Shown: positions 34,059 to 49,000 of the stretch, in pieces | Numbering within the stretch: position 1 is the stretch's first letter | Layout: each line of letters opens with the position of its first letter | Assembly: GCF_021917145.1 (NCBI RefSeq) | Contig: NC_061075.1 | Coordinates: 7,556,968-7,620,967 of the forward strand | From: Hypomesus transpacificus | Lineage: Eukaryota; Chordata; Actinopteri; Osmeriformes; Osmeridae | Reading direction: 5' to 3' | DNA: 64,000 nt | The notes under the pieces: generated by a model | Told to the model about the DNA's origin: nothing | The model's input: only the letters and a program-made list of their open reading frames with translations | Databases searched by the model: none | Program-made: the position numbers and the translations under genes

Positions 34059-37000
34059 ATGTCAGCGCCTATGGAAATAATTGTGACTGCCGACTCGGCT
34101 GGGCAACTTTGGAATTGTGCAGTATTTGAGCTCCATTCCGGTACAAATCTACTGACATATCGTGGTGGTAATAGCTCTTCAAGGTCCCTGACTGTTCTGA
34201 ACGGAGAATATATTCTTGGAGCCCAACTCGGGAAAAACTTCATCAACGTGTGGGAAATCCAAAGAAAGGTAGCGTGTTTTTAGCTCACTACGTGTTAGTC
34301 AGCGTGTGGTCCATATGTAGCCTAGCGGTTGATGCTCAGTTATGCTGCAACGTGACAAGCCCATACCTATCTAAACACTAGCTAAGATAACTGGCAAGGT
34401 AGGTAAACTGCTGCATAGTTTATCTACCGGTTATCTGGATTGCTAGTTAACGTTAGCTGTGCTTTATTCAATAATTGACTGCCAACCTTTTTTTGTTTAC
34501 TACAGAATCAGTTCTATAGAAACTATCCCGCTTCATCATGATTTGTCTTAAAATACATTTGTCTTTCTATTTTTCTCAGGATCAGTTACAACAGAAAATT
34601 GTGTGTCCTGGGATTGTAACCTGCCTGACTGCGTCTCCCAATGGATTGTACCTCGTTGCTGGGATTGCTGAAGCTATTTACTTGTGGGAGGTAAGTAGCA
34701 CGTAGTATTTCACTGCGTCCATCTATAGTCTATCTCTGAAGTAATGCCCTAACCTATTGCATAGAACCAAGACTGGCAGACCATGAGAACTTTTCAGACT
34801 GTACATTTGTCAGTGTGCCTTTGAAACCAATAAGACCATTTACAAGTGCCTCATGATTGCTTACCTGTTTCAGGTGTCCACTGGGAATTTGCTGGCCATC
34901 CTGAGCCGTCACTATCAAGACTTAACCTGTCTGCGGTTCACCGATGACAGTAGCCATTTTATCTCAGGGGGCAAAGACAACCTGGCACTGGTGTGGAGTC
35001 TGGCCAGGTACAGTCCTCTGTCCCTCACTCACCCCCCATATAGAAGTCAAGATATAGCATTTTTGACTGCGTCAGTCTGTTACAGTATGTTTGGTCTCTT
35101 GACACTGGATCATCTAATCTGAATGGTTTGTAAGGTGATTTACTATTGTACAGCTTATCAGATCTGAGAAGTTCAAGTCTTTTATTGTCCGATGCATATA
35201 ACAACACAGGGTCAGACTGGGCACTGAAATTCTTCGGACAGGATTTATGTAATGCCAGGTTGCTTTGCGTTGAACTGTATGTGCACACTGCATATGGTTT
35301 TCAGTGATCTGTCATTTAACAGCCAGCAGAAGCCTGATAATGAACCATTCTTTTGGATTAGGTGTGTGAAACGTCTAAAACATGTAGGGCAAGGGATCCC
35401 AAGGACCAGGATTGAGAAAGACTTGCACAAGAGTTGGATGAAATTAAATTGTGATGAGAATTGTTTTGCTTTCCTTTCACGCCACTAGGTGGCAGTGTCA
35501 GACTTCTATTGCAAGTTCAGGCAACCACAGACCGGTAGACCGGTTTCAGTTAAGGATGCCTTTTTTCCTCTGGGCACTATTCCCTTTACCGTGTGGTTAC
35601 TAGGGGTGGGAATCTTTTGGTACCTCACGGTTCGATTCAAATAGATTCTTGGGGTCATGATTCGATAAAAAATTTAATGAATCAAATTTCGATTTAATAT
35701 ATGCTTACATTAGATTCCTGTTTAGTGAAAATAATCCCAATGCATCAAAACCTTTTTTGATGAGTTTAGTAAGTAAATAGAAGACTGAATCGCGATTCAA
35801 ATGCAAATCGATTCCCCCCCACCCTTATTGTTCATTGTGACCAAAAGAACACAGAAAATAACACACATGATGACAGGACAGACCCTTTGCATGTTAGGGG
35901 AGGGTATACACTTTATATCAGGTGAAAAAACGGCCTGATATAAGCTTGTATCCCCTCTGTAACATTTGCTAGAAAAGAGCAGACATCTCCAGATTATATC
36001 AGGTTGTTCATTGTGACCAAAAAGAACACAGAAAATAACACACAGGATGGCAGGACAGACCCTTTGCATGTTAGGGGAGGGGGTACACGTTATATCAGGT
36101 GAAAAACAGCCTGATGAGGGGTAGGGTCTTACAGTATCGGTCTGGGGTTAATTTGGAAATGTTTTCTGCATTCACACATCTGTCTGTTACATACCTGTGT
36201 CTTTGATAGCAAATTATACAGTAGACAAAATCATTAGGCATTAAAGGGTGTTATGTAATTATTTATTTTTTTGAGCACACCTGAATTGCACACCTGAATT
36301 TTGTAACATCCGTGTAACTGATTGATCTCATCCCAGTTTTCAGTGGCTTGAGGCCTGGGAAGGTGTTCTTCTTGTTTTTTTACTTCAAATTCATGATTGG
36401 TATGGTTTAGTCGCAATCTGTGACTTGGAGCCTTGCAATGAATGCCTTTTTTTTCTTCTGTGCTACTGTAGTTTCAAACGGCTTTATTCCACAACTAAGC
36501 CGATTTCCCCCTTTTGGAGTAAGCTACTCTACATTGCAGTAGAGTACTGAACGCTGTTTGAAATCTTTCTATATTATTAACTCTTGAAATTCCTTCACAA
36601 GTGCAAAATAATGTGATTGTCAGGGCTTCATTGATATGAGGTCTGCTCTGTTACGGTACTTATGCATAAGAATACCCCCCTGGACAGCCTAGATCCTGTT
36701 CATGTATTGAAAGTGAGCTCGAGGTCCCTTGACTACTTCAGTCAGTCCTTCACCTGGTCACCTGAAACTCTTTGTTATGGCATGGACCTGAATGTTAAAC
36801 AAGTCCTTTATGATTTTTTAATGTCCTTTTGATGAGAGAGGTTGGTTCAGATCTCCAAAAAGGACACAGTCCTTGACTAATAATACATTGAAAGGAATAC
36901 TGGGAAGTACATGAATCCGTGCTGAATAATGCAGTGTATTTCTAATTCTACACGTCGAATGGGTGGGAGGCGATGTGGAGACGTCTTCGTGGTGGGCCGT

Positions 37001-40000
37001 TGCAAATCCCTTTCTCTTGGGTAGGCCTCGTTCAGCAGTCTCTGCTTGGTGACCATGTTTGCACATGGAGGCAGTTCACTGTGGTAACACGCAAACACAT
37101 TTTCTTTACTTAGTATTGATGGACCGCCTTTGTTCTTTTGGGTAACGGTGCCTTTTTAATTTTTAATTTCAAGAAATCAATGAAAGACTGGAATGAGACA
37201 GCTAAGCACATTGAATTAAAAAGTCCAAAACAAAGGCCTAGATCAGTCACTTTTGGAAAGCCAAAAAAGTTTGACTAGGGAAGGGTCAATAGGGAATACG
37301 GTTCAATTGGGAAGTCCAAAAAGTTGTTTCACTGGCTTTGACCTTCCATTCCTCAAGGGACACAGCGGAGCGCAACGTAGCATGAAAAGTAAAGTGCTTC
37401 GGGTGCCGCCAGAAGAATGTTTAAACAGCCACCAGCCTGCTTTGGGTAATGCACCTTTCACCTGTGAAGGATGGCCTGCCTTGGTCCACGCATCAATATT
37501 AAGTGGCTTTCATCGACCACTTCCTAGGGTGAATGAATGAGCGTGGCTCGAATCGTCTACAGTAGCTGTATGCTGAGCTAAATTATGAGCAAACAAATTG
37601 GCACAAAAAAAACGATGGAAACCAGCTGGAAGTCTGTGAGGAGAAATACAAGTTTGTTCGATATCTCCCTCAAAGCCACAGCCTCTCCCCCCCCCCCCCC
37701 CCCCCCCCCCCCGCCGACTCCCATCCCCTCCACCCCCACTCTGTGTCTCTGCACATGCCAGGACTGCGGGCCATGCGCTGGCGGGTCCCTGTGCATCAGT
37801 GCTGTATGTCGCAGATGTTTCCACAGACAGGTTGCCCCTGAGATCTTGCCAGGGCTCCGGTGTTTCCCGCCACCACGCTGACAGAATGGGGCCTGGGTCC
37901 CCTCTTCTTTCATCAACGCAAGCCCCCCTCCCCCCACCTTTCTCCTTCTGTCCCTTGGATTCTTCTACCTGATACAGCTTCTTCCCCCCCCGCATCTCTC
38001 TTTCTTTCTTTCTTTCTCCCCCTACCCTCCTGTTCCTGGCAGGTTGTGGCCTGGTACATGCCAGAACCAGTGAAAGCCCTGAGCTAGACTGTGTGTGCTG
38101 TGGAGGCTTTAATTGCATTTTTCAGCCCAAATGCTCTCCCTGCCACAATCCAGGAACACATCGTCGTATTGAAACTCCTGTATGCCTGTGGAAGCCAGAG
38201 CGCAAATAAACAGGAGAGAATGTCATCATTTAACCGAACGATGCAATCGTTTCGGTGTGTGCACAATACAGTTGCATTACTAATGCTAATGACTAGCAAT
38301 GCTGCTGCTAATAACTGTTCAGTAACTGTAAGTCCTCTGGTGTTGTGTTGCCAGCGTGGTGCAGCTGGACCAGTCCCACACCCCGGAGCCTCGCCACGTC
38401 CTCACCCGTCACTCCCTGCCCATCACAGACATCCACTGCGGCCTCATGGGACCTCAGGCTCGCGTCGCCACGGCGTCCCTGGATCAGACCGTCAAGGTGA
38501 GCGTTCTAGTTTGAAACTTGAAATAGTTACAACTCCAAAAAGCAGTTTGGAGTCATCTTTATGGATTTTATGGGTCTGGGATGCGGAATGGTATTGTATA
38601 CATGTCGTATATATGGGCTGATGAAAATGGATGAGCATTTTAATAACATCACTGTTGTAGACAGACATCTGCCAGATCTTTGTGTCAACAAACTGTCGAG
38701 ACAGATCCTCGACCTGTCAGAACTGTATTATAAAATATTCTCCATTTTGATTGAAAGTCTCATGTACGGTACTCTAGAAATCAACCTTGTAGGCATAAAA
38801 ACTACAAGTATATTTGTTTACAAACCATCTTATCGCAGCAGATGTGTCAGCTTATGACAGAAATTGCCAGAAAACACAAAAAATAATACACGAATACCTA
38901 ATAAGCTACACCACAGGGTATTAAGTTTGAAACTTAGAAATTCATCAATCCAACAAGCAAAACCCTAATGCATTGTTAAGCATCCTTTTAATTACGTGGA
39001 CAATTAATGACACAAGTTTTACTCGTGAGTTTGACTATTTACCACAAGTTTTATTCGTTTTCACTTCCCCTGTCAAACATTGAACAGACCTTTAATGATA
39101 TTTTAAATATGAAAGTGGCCAAGGAGCTTCCTAAATGGAATGCGTACGTACATCACAATCTCATTCGGAGGGTAATGGAAGGTGACCCCGGAGCAGTCGA
39201 TGCCTCTCAAACGAAATTGGATTACAAATAATCAGTTCTCCTGGTTATGCAAAGTGTTGCAGCTGTTTGCCCTGGGTGGGGAGCCAGTCCACTCGGACTA
39301 GATTGAGAGGAGCGTCCTCATGTGGATCGATGAACCTCTGGGATGAACGGCCGTCAGTTAGCGGTTTAACTGTATCTTATAATTGAATAGGTAAAATACC
39401 TTTTTTTTTTCTTTTTTTACTTCAACATGTCCGGTAACCATTTATTGTGCCATGAATACACAAATCAAGTTGTTATATCTGTGTGTGTGTGTGTGTGTAA
39501 AAGTCAGCACCTAAAATGTTGTCTGGGTTTAGGCACACTGTATGATCCTGGCATTTGGAAGCCCCACAGTACAACGTCTGGTCTAAATGCAAACGTCGGT
39601 GATGTGAACTCGCTTTGTTTTCTTTCCACAAGGAAGAGAGGGAAGGTAATTCTAGCATGAAGCCAGCCGGTCACGGGCTTGTAGCCTTATCTTGCATTTC
39701 TCTTCCATTTTATTCACTGTGTGATGCAATCAATACCCTGCCAACCGGCTGTAAAGAATGTTTAGCTGTGTGTGGAGGCTGTGCCGGGTTGTGTCGAGGG
39801 GCACAGTAAGAAACAGGAACCACCGGAAAGTTCCACAGCCTTCACAATACCAACGTTTGACAGCGCCTCAAGTTTGACAACCAACTTTTCCACCAGTGAG
39901 TCCTTTACCTTTAGTCTTGTGCAATGTGCACACCTATTTCTTCAGTAAAAACAGGGGACCACGCGTTGCTATGTTATTCGCTTCTAGGTCCGTGACAAAC

Positions 40001-43000
40001 ATTTCCCATGTGAGGTACGAGGCCAACCGTTCCCGTGGAGACGACAAGGGTGATTTAACAATAACGTTTATAAGTAGTCATGAATGTCCAACAGCCATAA
40101 AGTTTGACAAGCCTTTAGAGGCTATGAGACAAGGTATTCCATGAGAGAGAGTGAGTGTTTCATCAATCCATCACGTCAAAGAGCCTTCCGCGGAACTTTC
40201 ATGCTCTCTGTCATTGACTCTGTGTTGATAGGATTTGTAATGAGGTAATCAGGCCTGTTAAATGACAACAGCAGGCATGACTGATCCAAGGGCTGTTCCC
40301 TGCGACGTTTGTTTTTGTGGAAATTGACTTTTTCGGGAATGAGGGCGTGACCAAATTTGATGGGCTGACGAGTCAGGAGCCAATGGCGGAGTGAGGTGTG
40401 GGATAGGGGAGTCCCTTGACGTGAGGGAGCTCAATGTCAGCGTCAATGCCGTTTGTAGTCTCTAACAACCTGCGGCCTCCTCGGGGGGGGGGGGGGGGGG
40501 GGGGCCTGGGGAGAGGGTGGCGTAAGGCTGGGAGAGGAGGAACTGGATTTTGCAGACTAGTTTTGAAGAGGTCAGAGGTGGTGCTAGTGAGAGATGACTT
40601 ATTGTAAATGCAGCCATGGTGACCAGAGTGTCGGCTTGTTTGACTTCTCGTCCGAACATGCCGTGATCAGATCGCATCGTCTACTCCGCCTCCAAATATT
40701 CCCGTCACAAGTCGATATCAAAGTTTTGAGCATTAAGAGTTGACAGCCATCATAACATGACGTTTTCCACGCGTTGATTCTACATATTCAAAATCATTTG
40801 GTTCCCTTGCGTCCAGCCTCCTTATCCTAGGCGGCTCACCCTTCTGCCTCCTGGAATGTTTTAAGAGCGTCCTCAGGTTTCCTTCTATTCAATCATTATT
40901 TTTCTGATCTTTCTCTTCAGTGTGAATGTTCCCTCCAAACCCTTTTCCCTCTGGCCCTTGAGGTACAGGCATGCACGCCTGCTGTGAATGCAAATATTAA
41001 TTAAGCGATGAAGGCAAGTGGTGTGAACAGAATAAGCCCTCATGCTCTGTGTTTGATGTCTGTCTCTTTCTCTCTCTCTCTCCCTCTTTCCCTTGCCCTC
41101 TACTTCCACCTCCTGAGACAGAGAGAGAAAAAGGGAGTACCAGAGTGAGAGACTCAGTGAGAGACTGAGGGAGAGACTGAGGGAGAGAGTGAGGGAGAGA
41201 GGAGAGAGGTGTGTTTTGAAAGAGAGGAGTGTGTGTCTCCACACTGCTCTCATGCGAGGCCTCAACGCTCTGATTAGCTTTTTGACTTGCTGCGGTGACT
41301 GGCTGACGGCTACCAGCAGCTCCGTGATGAAATCGCTCCAAGACTTTCTTTTGGCCAGCGCTCCTTATCGATTCGTTATAGATAGAACGCCATCTTGCTG
41401 GCGGCTGACACAACTCTTGGAAAACAGAGCAACAATTCAGTCTGTCGAGGTCAGTTGAGTGAGTTCAAAACATCCCCCGTCACCGTGCTTACCTACAGTC
41501 AACCAGGCTGGGGATTCTTATTTAATGCCTGCTTAGCCTGCACATGAACTGTCTATGTATTAAGCTGCTTTGTTGACAGAAGTTAAGCACAGGTGATGAT
41601 CATTTTGTAGTGTGTAGACTATGTTCCATGTCTTCTGTTTTTCTACCAGTAAAAACCTTAGTCCTTCTTGTTCATGCTGAAGGACCGGCAGGAGACACAA
41701 GTATTCCTCTGAGATGGGATTGTAATGCGCATGGATCAATGGGCGATAGATCATGGTCTTGTCTCGTTTCATCTCTTAAGAGTCGCGTTGCAAATGATCC
41801 GTGAACAACATTAGACACCTGCTCAGGGCAGGAGCAATCTTTTGAACAATGTCCCTGTCCATGAATTGTGCATGGAGTCAGCTCTAATGAACGTCTTCTT
41901 CTTCAATGCTTCATTGTCTTCTTATTTAATGCTTCATTCTTATGTTATCTTAATAAAGTACTTGACATTCATATCAAATTGCCAGACAACACAGTGAACA
42001 CTCTTTGGATGTTTCTGCTGGATGTGGAAGGGGTATTGGATGGCTTGATGTACATAAGCAATCCAGTACCTTGTTTACATTTAGTTTAAAGGGAATCGGC
42101 TTATTGAAGTTGTTAAATATTGATTAAGACAGTCTGGTGTAATCATAAATGGAATGGGTAAATGCTCTCCACTGTACAGAAGTATAAAGAGCTTCTAGCC
42201 CTGAAAGAATGATTTATTTTCGACATTTTCGAAAGCCTACATTGGGAGAGGAACATGGAGGACAGGAAATGATTTGTTACAATAGGATACAGATATCATC
42301 AAAGTTTCATAAATGGCCCAAGTGGGGCTTTGATCATTATGACTCAGCTTTTCCTCCCAGTGGGTTTGTATTTAATTGACAAGCGGGGGTAGTGTCCGTC
42401 CCCTTTCATATTGAAAATGGTATCTTAGCACCATCACAGCGGAATGAGCAGTGCACTGTCTTCAGTACTTATTGCCAATATGCCGGCTATATTCATTCTT
42501 TTTTTTGGGGGGGGGGGGGGGGGGGGCCTAATGTTCATACATTTATTATTTGGAGTGATTCACATTGCATATTTGTTAGATATGAAACAAGGAAGAAAAC
42601 TGTGTGCTATCGTGAAGTTAATATGTTTGTATGTTGTTAAATTCTATATAGTTGGTCTTGAGTTTGTATGATTGTACATAAAGAAGGTGGCTGTGGTGAG
42701 AGGATATTTTAATTACTAAAAGATCAAAGGTCAAACAATCCTCTCGTGGCAAGGCCTGCTTTTATTAAACAAGTTTCGTTGCATGTGCAAAATTAATGCA
42801 CTGCGTTATTATTTTGTGCCGTGGCCAAAAAGTTCCCTTTTTTATTTGCCCTAATTTTGCCCCGAAGTACTCTTCTTTTGTCTTTGCTAAATATGATTCC
42901 TGTTCCTTCTAGATCAAATTGGTCAGCTCTTCATGTCATCATGTTCAATATCATCAGCTTCTCTATGGATTACAGGCTGTCAGTCTCTTCTGATAAATAT

Positions 43001-46000
43001 CTCCTTCCCTGTCGAGGACAGGGAGTTGGATCGTTGGCCAAAGGAGAAGTGGAGGTCACGCAGGAGAACAGAGCTTATTAGCAAGGAGGAGAGGCTTTCC
43101 ATAGCTTTCCAACCCTATGACAGAATGTGTAAACCCTCCTTTCCACCTAATGAAAGTTGAATCATCACGAGTCAATGTGATAGAGGTATTCTGTGGAAAC
43201 ACACATTTTATTAGTTGCTGCATATGGTCGAGTCAACAGGATGTTATGGTTGGTTGTCTAATACTTAAGAACATCATAATATAATCATAATATAACATAA
43301 TTTATATTATATTTAAACAACCCTCTATCCAGGGCTTTGTTATAATTGTTTTTCTGCTGTGGGGTAAATCACCGAAAAAGCATTCCTTATACAAAACGTG
43401 CCTCAAGTCACCAAGCCTACTTTTTCCAAGTACTTTACAATCCAAAAATCTGTTACCTCAGCTTCCCCCCCCCCCTCCCTGTTCTCCACAAGCTGTAGTA
43501 ATGAATTAGCTTGGGGTTTGATGAATGACCATCTAGATCTTGGCAAAAAAATGTTCGGTGTCATAACCACTAAATGATTTGATCTATCTATGTCATTAAG
43601 TTGAGTCTGGAACAGAAATGTGCAGAGGTTCTGCAGACTGAAATGGATTTTCGAGCCTTGAGGTATGAAACAGCCCACCTCTTAAAGACAGACAGGGTCA
43701 TGATCTTCGTTGTGGCGTGTGCTACGCTGACACGCACCTCGCTGTTACTTTTCTTCTTCTTTTTTTTTACCTCGCTTTCTCATTAATTAACTTGAAACAT
43801 GAAACTTGATATGGTCTGGATTTGGTCACTCTTCATACCTAGACGTTTACCAATGAGAGGATAATCTCTCTCTCTCTCTTCCTCTAGCTCTGGGAGCTGT
43901 CATCGGGCGAGTTGCTCCTGTCTGTCCTGTTTGATGTGGGCATCATGTCAGTCACCTTTGACCCCTGCGAGTACTGCCTCTTCTCTGGCGGCAGTGACGG
44001 CAACATATTTCAAGTGTCCCTGTGCAGCCAGGTAAGTCTTGTGTTCTGTCTGCAAACCTTAGCCTGGACATTTATCCCTGAACCTCGACTGATGAATGGC
44101 CCTTTAATGCTGATGTTTAAAGATGACTGTTCACTTATTTTCGAAATATTACTTTGTCATCTTTACAGGTAGTATTCTATTACGTCCTATAATTGTTGTT
44201 GTAACAAGTCGTTTATTCTGTATACATAGGGTTGACAGTTACGATTTATTGCAGAGGGCTTTTTAAACAAGGCCTGTTCACATATCTTTAAAATTCACCT
44301 GACACTTCATTTCATGTCTCATTAAGGTTTACTCTGAAAGCACACATAATGTAGCTGTAACAATGCATTTCATTTAATGTATTATACATGATTTTAGAGT
44401 GCTTTTTTGTACTTGTTTACCTGCTTGTGTTTTGCTAGTTGTGGGTAGTTGTAAGGACCAAGGGGAAAATAACATAAGCAGCTGTCCTGCCAGGCTGATA
44501 GATCACTCATCAAGCCTTACCTTTTGATATACATTATGTGGCATACATTCAGGACAGTTGGCTCTAAGGATTTTTGTATTCATGTGTCATTCTTTTGCAG
44601 TCATAACGCTTGGCGTCACAACCAGCAGTGCATATTAATAAAGTCCTTTAGAACAAAATCTGAAAAATGTAAGAAACCTCCAACAAACATTAAGTTAACT
44701 TATTGCTTTATACAATAACATCTGTGTTTAGTTTTTTTTCACACAAAAGCACAAAGAAAATCCCCTTGAGGTCAGAACAGTTGAGTAACAGGAATGTGCA
44801 TCAAGAAGGTCAAATAATCCATCACCTGTTTAAAGTTAACCCTACTTCTTCTTTTATGTGAAGTCCCAAGGTCAATTGGAAAATTCCTAGTTATTTTTTG
44901 TGTCTTGTTAGTGTCTTGAAATATCATATTTATTTCACAAGAGGGTCTCTTGTGACGTCTTTAGTTAATCCTATTTTTATTGCTTTCCTACAGGTACACC
45001 TGCACTTAGAGATTAATGTTGTGTAATTTTAACTTGTTTAACTACATGCTCTTATGGTTTCTTCCCTTTAGCACTATTTTTTGGTTGTTCACAATATGTA
45101 CTTCTTCTTTTTGACTACCCGCAATGCTGTGGGGCTATCTTGTTGTTATTATCAGTGACCTATGCACTTTGTAAAGTTCTCTTGGAAGTCGCTTTGGATA
45201 AAAGCGTCTGCTAAATGAATAAATGTAAATGTCTCTATAAGGAACAGAAAGCTCCTTGATGTACTTCTTTCAGAGCTGACTTATTTAGTTTACAAAGTTT
45301 GTTGGCAAACACTTTAAATATTTAGGGATAAGTGAAAATGGTGGAGTCAGAATACACTCTTAAGGAAACCAAACTGCGAGGATAGTTGAGTGATAAACTT
45401 TACCCTCTTACTGTAATCCCACCCATCATTCTTGATGCTGCCATTTTGTTTGTGTCTACTGAGCACAGCTTCTTCAGACGCTGGGGAGGGGAATAGCCAA
45501 TAACTGTAAAAAAACAAAAACAAATTGTTTTTCTATGAAATCATTGTCTTCGTCACTATGGTCTAGTGACTAGTCTATTGCTTTGAGAAGCACTTTAGAA
45601 GCACTGCAGTGAGAGGAATCCTCCTCAAGCATTTGGCAAGAAAGTTGTGGAGGCAAATGTAAGTGAAATTACAATAGGGTCCTCCTGACGGAGGAACCCT
45701 AATGATCTAGCATGTTTTGATGTGTTATTGATGTAAATCAGCACGGGTCGTCCTGAGCATTCATTGCTCACACCCACCTCCGGTTAATGAAATGTAATAA
45801 AATCTTAGAGGCTCTTCAACGTTTGCCACATTATCAAGGTTGCCTGAACACGACTCAAAGGGTTCCAGCTACCTTCTTTCTTTTGTCCAGTAAACTTTAT
45901 GTACTTCGGGTAACACCACTAAAACAATAGTTTGGTAGAAAAAAAAAACACTTTCATTCGTTTCCATTACAGAACAACTTAATCCTCTTTTAAAATGTCC

Positions 46001-49000
46001 TTTCGCTCACCCTGGCCCCTTGCAGCAGCATCAAAACTGGGAACCCAAATGAGTCAACAGGCATGACTGATCCCCCCCCTCCCCATGGCACCCACATCAC
46101 GATAGAGGCATCATGCCTTCCTCCTCTCCTGATAAGGCTTAGAAACTGCTGAACGACTCTGGAACTCTCACCCCATTTGCATGTCATGTATCCATGATCC
46201 ATCGCATTACATTTCCTCTATTACACTTCCATATGCAGCATCACATTAGTTTGTCATGCCCCCGCCCGCCTTTTCACATTAGTTTGTCATGCCCCCGCCC
46301 GCCTTTTCCCCTTCATACCACAACTGGTGGCACTGGGGTGGCATGCTCGTAGAACATCTTTACAGCTGGTTTCCCCCCTCCTGAAGGGGTTAGAGTGTAG
46401 TGTAGAGTCAAATTGTCACTGTCTAGCAGGGTCTGACTAATTAGTTCTCTCACTTACCACGTTGGGCCTGTAGGTCTTAAGTCTACTTTCCCACTAATGT
46501 GAAGACGCCCTGGGTTCTAGGTAGCAGGGGATGGGAAAAACCAGGACAGATTTATTACATTGAATGCTATACTTGACATGATGAAAAGTGAAAGTGCTGC
46601 AAAAATACTGTATAAAATGAGTGCCAGTGCAGTAAGAAAATGTCACTTGCTAAGATTTCTTAAAATATTGTGTAATTTCCTTAAAATCAAGTCACGGGAT
46701 AAGCCAACTCGAAACAAGTCCAGCTAGGTTTATAGATGATCACACTCAGATGTCGAGTTTTTGCTGTGTGTGCTTTCCTACTAATGTGACAACGCCCGTA
46801 ATGTAGCAGGGGTTTTCACGAAGCAGGAAAAGAAACGGGACAGATTTTTTTATTGTTAAATTGAATGCTGTACTTGACATGAAAAGTAAATAGTCCTTTG
46901 GGCTACAGCAGTAAGAGTCACCAGACAGTGTGAAACTCTGGAGGGGTTAGAGGGGTCCGTGAAAGGTCCAACTCAATCTCTCGTGGTTGTTTTACCACTG
47001 GTCTTTATTCAGGCATGTTATCTTTACCTTGTCAGCTTTGACTGGAATGGAATGGGTTTGACATCCTGAAGAATGGCTGCTAAATCATAGATGAAACATT
47101 CGATGAAAGATTGAACGCAAATCATCTAATGGATTCATATTGAAGTTGTCTGGCTGGCAGCAATTATTGATACGGAACTGACCAGTTCAAGACTTGCTCA
47201 AGCGCTGCTCAATTGACTTTGATTTCTAACAGCCGTCTGCTTGAACTTAATTATTTAGGTAAGCTATCCTCCTGAGGATCAATTGGATAGTAATTAAGGT
47301 AATTGGAGAGAAGCCTGCTTTTAGAGCCTCAGGTGTAAGTTGAAAGTACAATTGATTATTTTAATAAAGAAGAAAAACGTGTTTGCAATTAAAACGTAGG
47401 AATTCAGTTAAATACTCTCTGTATTCTGCAGCACACCTACGCTACCTTGGCTAGGATTAAAGATATCGTCAGTGTGGTTACATTTCAGCATTTTATTTAG
47501 GCCTTGCTTTTTAAGCTCAAACGCTCCATCCTCCCCCCTGGTCGCCCCGAGCGCTCGTGGTATAATGATCTATCTTATTATGCCGCGCTCTCTGTCATTC
47601 ACTCTAAAGGGATTCCAGTTAATCTGAAAGTCATTCTTTCCGTTTTTGTGATTGAGAATGGATATCATGTTGTTTTCCTTCCGGAAAGATTTGCATTTTG
47701 ATGCATAGTTTCTCACTTCCCTTTCCTTTTTTCGTTTGTTGGTTTAATCCCATAAGCTCATGAGCTGTGATAAAGATGTTGGCCCTTTTTCTCGCTCAAA
47801 CGACTTGTCTTCGGGACTTGTTGAGTCGTGAGTTGACAGAAGTATACTAGGATTGCTTTGGGTCATCAGGCCTTAAAGCTAGCACTTGCCTTTGGGAATA
47901 TGTGGACATTTTGGATTCCTGTGATGGTCTAAAATGTTGTCGCACTGTGGACAGAGAGGATACCTAGCTGGAGCTGGTATATAGAGTTCTCCAATGCAGC
48001 AAGATCTGCCACTCTCAGCACTCTTGACAAGTTCATAAAAGAATGTCTTTTGTTTCCTAGACCACAGAAGTTACATTTTGATGTTGTTTGAACCCTGCAT
48101 AAACCCTGTTAGTAAGCTTAAGTTTCTGTATTAGTACAATAATGTTTTTTTTTCTCGTCACGTTGTAGCTTATATATTAAGTTAAGCATTCTGTCATCTT
48201 TCTGCCAGCTCTACATGAAGGCTTTCAAAAAATATTGTTGGTTTTTCCAGCAGGACTTTTCCTGCTCCCGTAATAGTGCTGTTTACCCAAATGGAGAGCC
48301 TTGTTCATTTCCTAGACAGCCTAAAGTGTCCATGGATTGGTGTTAAATAAAGCGGATTTCTTACCCGGCCATAGCCATTTGATCCCCTGGGCAGAACGGA
48401 CGATGTGATGAGTGTGTCAATGCATGGCAGTCTTTAACTCCACCAGTTGGGGAGATAAAGGCTACATCTGAACGGGTGCTCTGTTGTTCTGTATTTTGTT
48501 TAAATACATTTCGTCTTTCCAATACTTTTTTACAATATATATATATATACAGTGCCCTCCAAAAGTATTGGAACAGTGAGGCGAATTCCTTTATTTTTGC
48601 TGTAGACTGAAAACATTTGGGCTTGACATCAAATAATGAACGTGAGACCAGAGATCAACGTTTCAGCTTTTATTTCCAGGTATTTACATCAGGATCTGAT
48701 GCACAACTAAGAAAATATCACATTTTGTTTGAATCCACCCATTTGTCATGTGAGCAAAAGTATTGGAACAGATATACTTAAAACATATTTAAGTGAATAA
48801 GACTTAATATTTAGTTGCAAATCCTTTGCTTTCAATAACTGCAGCAAGTCTGTGACCCATTGACGTCACCAAACTTTTGCATTCTTCCTTTTTGATGCTT
48901 TCCCAGGCTTTCACTGCAGCCTCTTTCAGTTGTTGTTTGTTTTGTGGGGTTCCTCCCTTCAGTCTCCTCTTAAGCAGGTAAAATGCATGCTCTATAGGGT

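Larger units (their letters stand above)
35008..38354 (+). other. WDR18 intron 3
   Basis: 3.3 kb. It contains a duplicated segment at 35.83-36.12 kb, a partial MITE-like piece near 35.39 kb (GGATCCCAAGGACCAGG), and a C26 run at 37687. No extra exon is supported. Confidence 0.7.
38497..43887 (+). other. WDR18 intron 4
   Basis: 5.4 kb with poly-G runs at 40483 and 42507, a TC/AG-rich stretch near 41.05-41.2 kb and AT-rich complex sequence. No exon or complete mobile element is recognised. Confidence 0.7.

Noticed and set aside
37510-38118. 202-codon minus-strand open frame
   Set aside because: Low-complexity Gly/Lys/Arg-rich text around the poly-C run; no family resemblance.
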